Below are positions 58,530 through 64,000 of a stretch of DNA of 64,000 bases, one piece after another. Within the stretch, counting starts at the first letter, position 1. Every line of letters starts with the position of its first letter. Source of the DNA: Pseudomonadota bacterium (GTDB lineage Bacteria > Desulfobacterota > Desulfovibrionia > Desulfovibrionales > Desulfomicrobiaceae); NCBI GenBank assembly GCA_018902545.1, contig JAHIQM010000016.1, forward strand, positions 372,001 through 436,000. Reading direction: 5' to 3'. The translations under genes were made by a program, and so were the position numbers. Below the pieces are notes generated by a model. It made no database searches and had not been told where the DNA came from. It saw nothing but the letters and a program-made list of their open reading frames with translations.

Positions 58530-60668
58530 TCATTCCGCGACCAATTCAAAAAACGTGGTTGGACCAAATTTTAAAATTTGAGTATCTATTTCAAACGAAA
58601 TCGCATCCTCAACGGAAATATTCATAGGCAACTTTTGTGCACGCTCACCGTTCAAGTGCAATGCGTAGAGCGACATTTTTGCATGATTATCATTCTTGAT
58701 TTGTATAGCAACATTGATGCTGCGTATTAGGACAGGCAACCCTCCCAAGCGACGCAACTCTTTTTCGTCCTTATCGGCGAACTGCATGCCACTGTTACGG
58801 GCATCGGTGGCGAGGATTAGCAGAATCCTGCGACTTTGATTGAGCTGACGGCCGTCCATTGAGGATGCAGCTAGCAGGGCCGGTCCACTTGATTGGCTGA
58901 TCGTCAATGAATCCAGCTTGCCTGGTGCGTGTTCGTATGCGGCAGCCTCTGTGCGCGGCGTGATCACTTTGAGCAATTTGGAGTGAGGCTCAAAAACTAT
59001 CTCTCCGGTATCACTAACGAATATATTCTTTCCATCTGATATATTACCAGCCAACAGGCCGCGTTCTTGCAACTCGGTTAAAAGATCGGAAAAGGTTGGC
59101 TCGCCGCCAAGTCCTGTCTTCACCGCCATCTTGTTCGACAAGGTGGACATCGCGCCACCCGGATCAATCAAGACATCAAGGCGGTCATCTGGCTTCTGGT
59201 CATTCCAGATCAAGCCAACGCCGGTAACCAGACCAATAGAGGTCACGTCCTTGGGCAAACGGCCGATGCCGCCTCGTTGGTCAAAGACATATTCTTCCGA
59301 AAGACGAATGCCGACGCGATGTTGAGATGGGCGCACATCGCCTCGCAGATACAGCAACGCCGTTAATGTTTCATTGGCTCGTTCGATCGGATCCATGCCA
59401 ATGCCGTATGGATAAATCGCCTTTCTACGACTGCTTTTACCCATGCCATAGCCCAATTCGATCGGCCCACTGCCATGTCGGCAGATCAGGTCCCACTCTT
59501 GAAATGCCGCATAAGCGCCAACAGCCAAACCACTCTCGTAGCGCCAACGGTTCCAGAAGGGGTGACCATGCTCTGATACGGTATAGGGCTTACCCCAGTA
59601 ACGCGCATTAGCCAGATGCCGCACGTATTCCAGCCCTCCCACCAGCGAACTGGTCTGACTGACATGGGAACCAAGTTGGACAAACCTGCTTGGTTCTTCG
59701 TGGTAGGCGTGCATGTCAACCCATGACAACTGGGCACGAGTGGCCTGATCCTGCAAATTAGGCCAGTTGTTGAAGGCCGTGATCAACCCTTGGTAACCTA
59801 GTCCGCGGATGTAATCGCTCATCCAGCGGAAGGCCTCTCGCTGGCTATCATAGTAAAAACGCTGCGCATCATTCACCCAAGGATTGGCCGACCAAATGCG
59901 TCTGGGCAACACGACGTGACCGCCATTCGGACCATGAATTCCCCATGCGAGCCGTGCTGACTCTGCCGTGCCATAACGATTGGTCAGCCACTGGTCGAAA
60001 AGATGGTCCAATCTTGGATCTGGGTCCAAATTAACGATGTGGTTCAACCCCCCCTCATTGACCAAGATGACGCCATACAAGGCTGGATCTTCGAGAATAC
60101 GCATTCCCGTGTACGGGTTCTGCGTAAACAAAATACGGTGAACCAGTTGTTTCCAGTGCGCCTGCTGTTCAGGGTCGTAATAGAGTCCCGCCTTGACATT
60201 TCGTTTCTTCGCCCAACGATCGCGCCCAACGTCACCGTAAGCTCCATTCTGGGAAGTCAGCCCATCCAGCAACCATCCGACACCCTCTCTTTTCAACGCA
60301 GCGAGGAAATAGTGAAAGCGATCAAGCTGCTTCGGATCAAAGTCGAAATCACATGTGCGGCCTGCCATCAAAACATTCTCGACAAAGACGAAACGGGCAA
60401 GATTGTAGCCGTGGAGCTTTAACTGTCTCGCATATGCATCAGCGGTAACGTGATCAGGAAACCCCTCCTCAACCCCAAACGGTTGGGAGGCACAGAAGAA
60501 ACGCAATTTCCCATCGCTAAACTGACCCGCAAGAAACGTGAAATCTAGGATGCTCCCGGAAGATATCTTAAGACTCTTATCCTTTATTTGCAGCCATACT
60601 GAATCGGCAAATGAATTCTTTACAAGAAAGCAAATCAGGAACAACATTAATAGTAAAAAATATTTCAT
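58530..60668 (-). CDS. Secreted glycosidase-like protein (GH-A clan)
   Basis: 712 residues with a signal peptide (FLLLMLFLICFLVKNSFA). Barrel-type features: LARFVFVENVL, LYGVILVNEGGLNH with a candidate acid/base Glu (N-E), and YTVSEHGHPFWNRWR with a candidate nucleophile Glu near the strand end. C-terminal beta-rich part. A glycosidase for the cluster's polymer, trimming or release, is inference. Confidence 0.72.
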   Translation of the reverse strand: MKYFLLLMLFLICFLVKNSFADSVWLQIKDKSLKISSGSILDFTFLAGQFSDGKLRFFCASQPFGVEEGFPDHVTADAYARQLKLHGYNLARFVFVENVLMAGRTCDFDFDPKQLDRFHYFLAALKREGVGWLLDGLTSQNGAYGDVGRDRWAKKRNVKAGLYYDPEQQAHWKQLVHRILFTQNPYTGMRILEDPALYGVILVNEGGLNHIVNLDPDPRLDHLFDQWLTNRYGTAESARLAWGIHGPNGGHVVLPRRIWSANPWVNDAQRFYYDSQREAFRWMSDYIRGLGYQGLITAFNNWPNLQDQATRAQLSWVDMHAYHEEPSRFVQLGSHVSQTSSLVGGLEYVRHLANARYWGKPYTVSEHGHPFWNRWRYESGLAVGAYAAFQEWDLICRHGSGPIELGYGMGKSSRRKAIYPYGIGMDPIERANETLTALLYLRGDVRPSQHRVGIRLSEEYVFDQRGGIGRLPKDVTSIGLVTGVGLIWNDQKPDDRLDVLIDPGGAMSTLSNKMAVKTGLGGEPTFSDLLTELQERGLLAGNISDGKNIFVSDTGEIVFEPHSKLLKVITPRTEAAAYEHAPGKLDSLTISQSSGPALLAASSMDGRQLNQSRRILLILATDARNSGMQFADKDEKELRRLGGLPVLIRSINVAIQIKNDNHAKMSLYALHLNGERAQKLPMNISVEDAISFEIDTQILKFGPTTFFELVAE

Positions 60669-60705
60669 TTTTTATTCAAATTTTTTTTAAAAACTGATAG
60701 ATTTT

Positions 60706-61626
60706 TCAAACATATCCGAAATATCTGTTAATTTTTCCTGCATGCCGTTCAAAATATTCTAAATCACTTATCGAAAGTTTTTTTTTCCACTTTACGTCCA
60801 TGTGTAGTTCAGAAGAAGTAAGAAATTTCATATCATTTCCATTTATATTATGATGAACTAAAGAACGAAATCCGATCATGATGTCTATATATTCCAATCC
60901 AATGAACTTACAAAGCGAATCTAGTGTGCGTTGCGTGTCTTCAACAAGATCTTCGTAATGCAAAACTATTCGATGTTGTGGATCAACGTACTTGTTTAGC
61001 AGTATATACAAGCGCCTATAATGTTCACGCCATGCGTTCATCGAAAATCTTCTTCCGTACTGCCTCTTAAGGAATGAATAAAAAACGCCTCGCCCATCGC
61101 GCACCAAAACTATTATACGGGTCGATTCTGGCCGTCTTCTATACAACTCAACTGCGCGAAGATAGTGCTTGGACGAATCAACGACAACATCCTTTCCAGT
61201 CACATCTCTAACATGGTCATAAATGGAAAGTGTGTTGTCGATCCCGATGGCGAATCCTGGCGTTAGTTTTTTAATCCAATCGATACCTAAACGAAGCTCA
61301 GCGTATTTTATTGCATTTTTTGAACGTGTAGTGAGCCTGTATAGCAACGAAGTACGCTTTTTATCACCCACCATTGGTAAGGCATATCCTAAATTTAAAA
61401 TATATGGATCTTTGCGCGGATCAACTCCCATCCTATTCATCACAACAGGCCACAGTCCGCATTTTTGCATAGGGTGGCCACATCCACATTGTTTGTTCAT
61501 TGCCATATCCATCGGCAAATGAACAAGCTCGCCGATCGACTCACAACACGGATGACTCCCTAACATCATATCTAACAGTGTCGAACCAGAGTGTCCCGCG
61601 GAAGTAATGAAAGCATTAATCATCAT
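60706..61626 (-). CDS. PAPS-dependent sulfotransferase
   Basis: 306 residues. The 5'-phosphosulfate loop is SAGHSGSTLLDMML at the start, the 3'-phosphate site is VLVRDGRGVFYSFLKR near residue 178; also C-G-C-G-H-P-M-Q-K-C near residue 48, possibly a metal or disulfide site. AT-rich, unlike its neighbours, so likely acquired. It would sulfate the surface glycan. Confidence 0.88.
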   Translation of the reverse strand: MMINAFITSAGHSGSTLLDMMLGSHPCCESIGELVHLPMDMAMNKQCGCGHPMQKCGLWPVVMNRMGVDPRKDPYILNLGYALPMVGDKKRTSLLYRLTTRSKNAIKYAELRLGIDWIKKLTPGFAIGIDNTLSIYDHVRDVTGKDVVVDSSKHYLRAVELYRRRPESTRIIVLVRDGRGVFYSFLKRQYGRRFSMNAWREHYRRLYILLNKYVDPQHRIVLHYEDLVEDTQRTLDSLCKFIGLEYIDIMIGFRSLVHHNINGNDMKFLTSSELHMDVKWKKKLSISDLEYFERHAGKINRYFGYV

Positions 61627-61630
61627 TTAT

Positions 61631-62833
61631 TTATAACTCCTTAAAATAAACAGATGAGACTGCTGCCGCTATCACTGAGTAATCTCTTTGGACACGCACA
61701 GTTTCAGCCCCCCGCTCTGCCATCAAAATTTTACTTTCCTTGTCAAGAAAAAGTATCTGCAGCACAGCGGATGCAAACAATTCAGCGCGGTAGGGGACGC
61801 ATTTCCCACTCTCGCTTACGCTCACTAAGTATTGTTGATCAGGGTTGTCGCTACAGACTACCGGCACACCTAACGCGAGATACTCCGATACCTTGGTGGG
61901 GGTGCCAACATCAAGTAAGGGCCCACGCGGAACAGGTGATAACCCCACCTCGGCAGCCCTCACATATCGCCAACCCTCACTCATAGGCAACCAGCCTGTC
62001 CAGATCACATGTTCCGCAACACCCGCACTTTCAGCCTGTTGCAATAACCACCGTTTATGTCGTACGTCCTCAGCATCCCCTACCAGCACTAGCAACGCCG
62101 ATGGAACCTCCTCTCGCACCCGCGCCAGCATGTCGAAAAGTATCTCAATGCGGCGAGTAGAGATCATTGTTCCAAGGTAGACCAGCGCGCGTCGACCTTT
62201 AAGGCGCGGATCAAAAACAGGATCAACCTTCACTGGTTGCATAGCCTCCAAGTCTACTCCCATAGGTACGGGCGTCATCCTGTCCGCTGGTATGCCACGC
62301 TCAACCATTCTTTGCTTCATATGTGCAGACTGGACAAATATATGCTCGGCCGATGGCAAAACCACACGATAAAGCAGAACACGCCCCACATGTCCCCTCA
62401 CCCATGGAAAAAAGAATTTCATCATTCCCTGCGATAGGCCTCGTTCCCATGCATAGGCGATCTGTCCTTCAGAAATTGGATAAGACATCCAATAAATGAA
62501 AGGGAGGCCTTTGAGTCTCGCCGCAATCAGGCCTAATAATCCCAGAAAAGGCATGTCGCGCACCTGAATGGCATCGTAGCGCTTACAGTCGGCAACGAAC
62601 AATTGCCGTATGCCATGCAGCAGCGTCTTAATATGTTTTTTCGTTTGACCGCCGGAAATGTTGCATAAAATAGCCTCGCCGCCCCCCCACTCAATCGGGC
62701 CTTCGTGACCCGAAGTGCGGCCTGTCACCAGATCGGACTGGATTCCATGACGCGGCAAATACTTACCAAAGAGGGCCGCCACGTCAGCGCGGTGGGTAGG
62801 CCAAGTCTCAGCTATAAGATAGAGCAACCGCAT
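61631..62833 (-). CDS. GT4-type glycosyltransferase, 3
   Basis: 400 residues: RADVAALFGKYLPRHGIQSDL at the start, ALVYLGTMISTRRIEILFDML in the donor domain and LLDVGTPTKVSEYLALGVPVV (E-x7 region reads S-E-Y). Three bases from the flippase gene, four from the sulfotransferase. Confidence 0.87.
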   Translation of the reverse strand: MRLLYLIAETWPTHRADVAALFGKYLPRHGIQSDLVTGRTSGHEGPIEWGGGEAILCNISGGQTKKHIKTLLHGIRQLFVADCKRYDAIQVRDMPFLGLLGLIAARLKGLPFIYWMSYPISEGQIAYAWERGLSQGMMKFFFPWVRGHVGRVLLYRVVLPSAEHIFVQSAHMKQRMVERGIPADRMTPVPMGVDLEAMQPVKVDPVFDPRLKGRRALVYLGTMISTRRIEILFDMLARVREEVPSALLVLVGDAEDVRHKRWLLQQAESAGVAEHVIWTGWLPMSEGWRYVRAAEVGLSPVPRGPLLDVGTPTKVSEYLALGVPVVCSDNPDQQYLVSVSESGKCVPYRAELFASAVLQILFLDKESKILMAERGAETVRVQRDYSVIAAAVSSVYFKEL

Positions 62834-62836
62834 TTG

Positions 62837-64000
62837 TTATCTCGTGAACAGCTGTCGGCCGATCAAGCCGTCAAAGCGCTGCCGTTCTTCCAGCGTAAAG
62901 GCTTGCAACCACCAAACCAGCGCCAGAAACAACAACGTTGCCAGTAGGCATCCCAGGCCAAGCCAGATTACATTGCGTTCGATGGAAGGCACCCCGACGG
63001 AAACCAACCCTGCAAAGATGGCGCTAGCGGCAAGCTTTGTTGCTCCGCGCCAGTCCGCTTGGTAACCAATCTGCTTCAGTCCTAGGAGCATGGTTGCGTT
63101 AAGGGTAATTTGACCAAAAAGAATTGCAAGCACCGGCGCCCACAACCCAAATCCTTGGTCAAGCAAATAAATCATGAACGGCAGGGCCAGCAGGCCGAAG
63201 ACGGAGGCAAATGTACACAGCCCCGCCCTACCTGTGACCACAGCTACAGTCTCAAGCAACTGTCGTTGGCTACAAGGCACCAACGCGATTAGAAGCCCAA
63301 GTAGCAAAAGCCCCTCGCCCATAAACTTACCTCCGGATAGTAACGAAACCATACCATCACCACCCAGCGCAACGATCATGACAATCGGCATTAGCACGAA
63401 TAAGCTAACCTTGCCGACAAGATTCACTTGCCGCGTAAGGCCCGACACACCACCTTGAAGATGGATGGCCATCAACTTAGGACGAATCACTGTGAAGAGT
63501 AGCGTGGCTGGCAGGTACCGTGCGACCTGCTCGTAAAGGGTACGCAAAAATCCGAACACGGCAGCAGACTCGGCACCCAAAGCACGCTGAACAATATTAA
63601 TTAGCACCTGTGGACTATAGGTAAGTGAGATCAACTGGGCAACATACATGCGCAACGCGATGCGCCACTGATTAGTGACCCTAGGTTCCTGCCACCCCGA
63701 CTCGCCCACCTGCCCCCGTAACGATCTTAGATGCCAAACAAAGCTTATGACTGAAACAAGGTAACCAGCTAACGATGCGCCCACTTCAGCCGCTAGCACC
63801 CAGATTAACTCCGTGCTGCCAGCAAATGAAAATGCAACAATTGTAGTTAGAAATAAAGACTGGCGCAAAACGAGGCTCACACGTGCTTGTCCTTGCAGGA
63901 TGAGCGGGGCCATCAGCCCTTCACGTACAAAACGCCCAAGCCCTTCAGTGAGCAGCAGCGCCAGTGCAAACCAAGATGCACGCCTGTGTGCTAATAGATC
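62837..64000 (-). CDS. Polysaccharide flippase (Wzx/MATE-like), partial
   Basis: At least 388 codons; the frame is open through the right edge, so the N-terminus is missing. About ten membrane helices, with GFLRTLYEQVARYLPATLLFTVIRPKLM (a typical loop of MOP flippases), and QRQLLETVAVVTGRAG. It moves lipid-linked units of the glycan across the inner membrane. Confidence 0.82.
   Translation of the reverse strand, partial: DLLAHRRASWFALALLLTEGLGRFVREGLMAPLILQGQARVSLVLRQSLFLTTIVAFSFAGSTELIWVLAAEVGASLAGYLVSVISFVWHLRSLRGQVGESGWQEPRVTNQWRIALRMYVAQLISLTYSPQVLINIVQRALGAESAAVFGFLRTLYEQVARYLPATLLFTVIRPKLMAIHLQGGVSGLTRQVNLVGKVSLFVLMPIVMIVALGGDGMVSLLSGGKFMGEGLLLLGLLIALVPCSQRQLLETVAVVTGRAGLCTFASVFGLLALPFMIYLLDQGFGLWAPVLAILFGQITLNATMLLGLKQIGYQADWRGATKLAASAIFAGLVSVGVPSIERNVIWLGLGCLLATLLFLALVWWLQAFTLEERQRFDGLIGRQLFTR

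Overview
The window looks like a chromosomal segment of a deltaproteobacterial sulfate reducer, most likely Desulfomicrobium or a close relative. The evidence is a [NiFeSe] hydrogenase whose large subunit reads through an in-frame UGA (selenocysteine) and, from memory, closely resembles the Desulfomicrobium baculatum enzyme; an Rnf complex with a multihaem cytochrome c as first gene; and small proteins typical of this group. The genus is an inference from protein resemblance, not from a search.

Layout. 1-2316 (minus): chromate-resistance operon (small unknown protein, rhodanese, ChrB, ChrA cut by the left edge). 2866-5202: an SLC13-type transporter with four RCK_C domains. 5231-12531: a lipoprotein, then Nif3-like protein, zinc-ribbon coiled-coil protein, RNase P RNA, ispDF, gltX and cysS on the plus strand. 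12609-14657: AsmA. 14869-21712 (minus): decahaem cytochrome c, rnfC-D-G-E-A-B and apbE, a complete ion-translocating ferredoxin oxidoreductase with its flavin transferase. 22336-27775: CaxA-type exchanger, a membrane coiled-coil protein, PFL/ACT pair, purT, DUF2059 protein. 27834-30921 (minus): hydrogenase small and Sec-containing large subunits and the maturation protease. 31372-36705: a periplasmic binding protein, a pair of tandem paralogues, and a GntR/FadR regulator (with a perfect ATTGGT-N3-ACCAAT box before it) followed by an FMN-dependent 2-hydroxyacid dehydrogenase, plus a PilZ protein.

A tRNA-Met gene (36903-36979) marks the left border of an accessory island that runs to about 52.9 kb. 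It holds nine toxin-antitoxin modules (several eroded), two AAA/DUF4143 ATPases, a 502-residue membrane protein of unknown function, a PEP-CTERM-like secreted protein and an Excalibur-domain protein. The genes are embedded in an unusual mosaic of heptamer and dodecamer repeats, nearly all in the same orientation whatever the strand of the neighbouring genes. The island also carries a gene-fragment duplication of the nearby APS kinase, a duplicated antitoxin tail and a 102-bp tandem duplication.

52938-64000 (minus) is an exopolysaccharide/surface-glycan locus: APS kinase fused to an ATP-sulfurylase-like domain, CysQ, three glycosyltransferases, a methyltransferase, a secreted glycosidase-like protein, a sulfotransferase and a flippase cut by the right edge. 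APS kinase, CysQ and sulfotransferase together suggest that PAPS is made here to sulfate a glycan. The best candidates for something undescribed are the mosaic repeat system of the island, the 502-residue protein inside it, and the glycan-sulfation module with its degenerate ATP-sulfurylase motifs.
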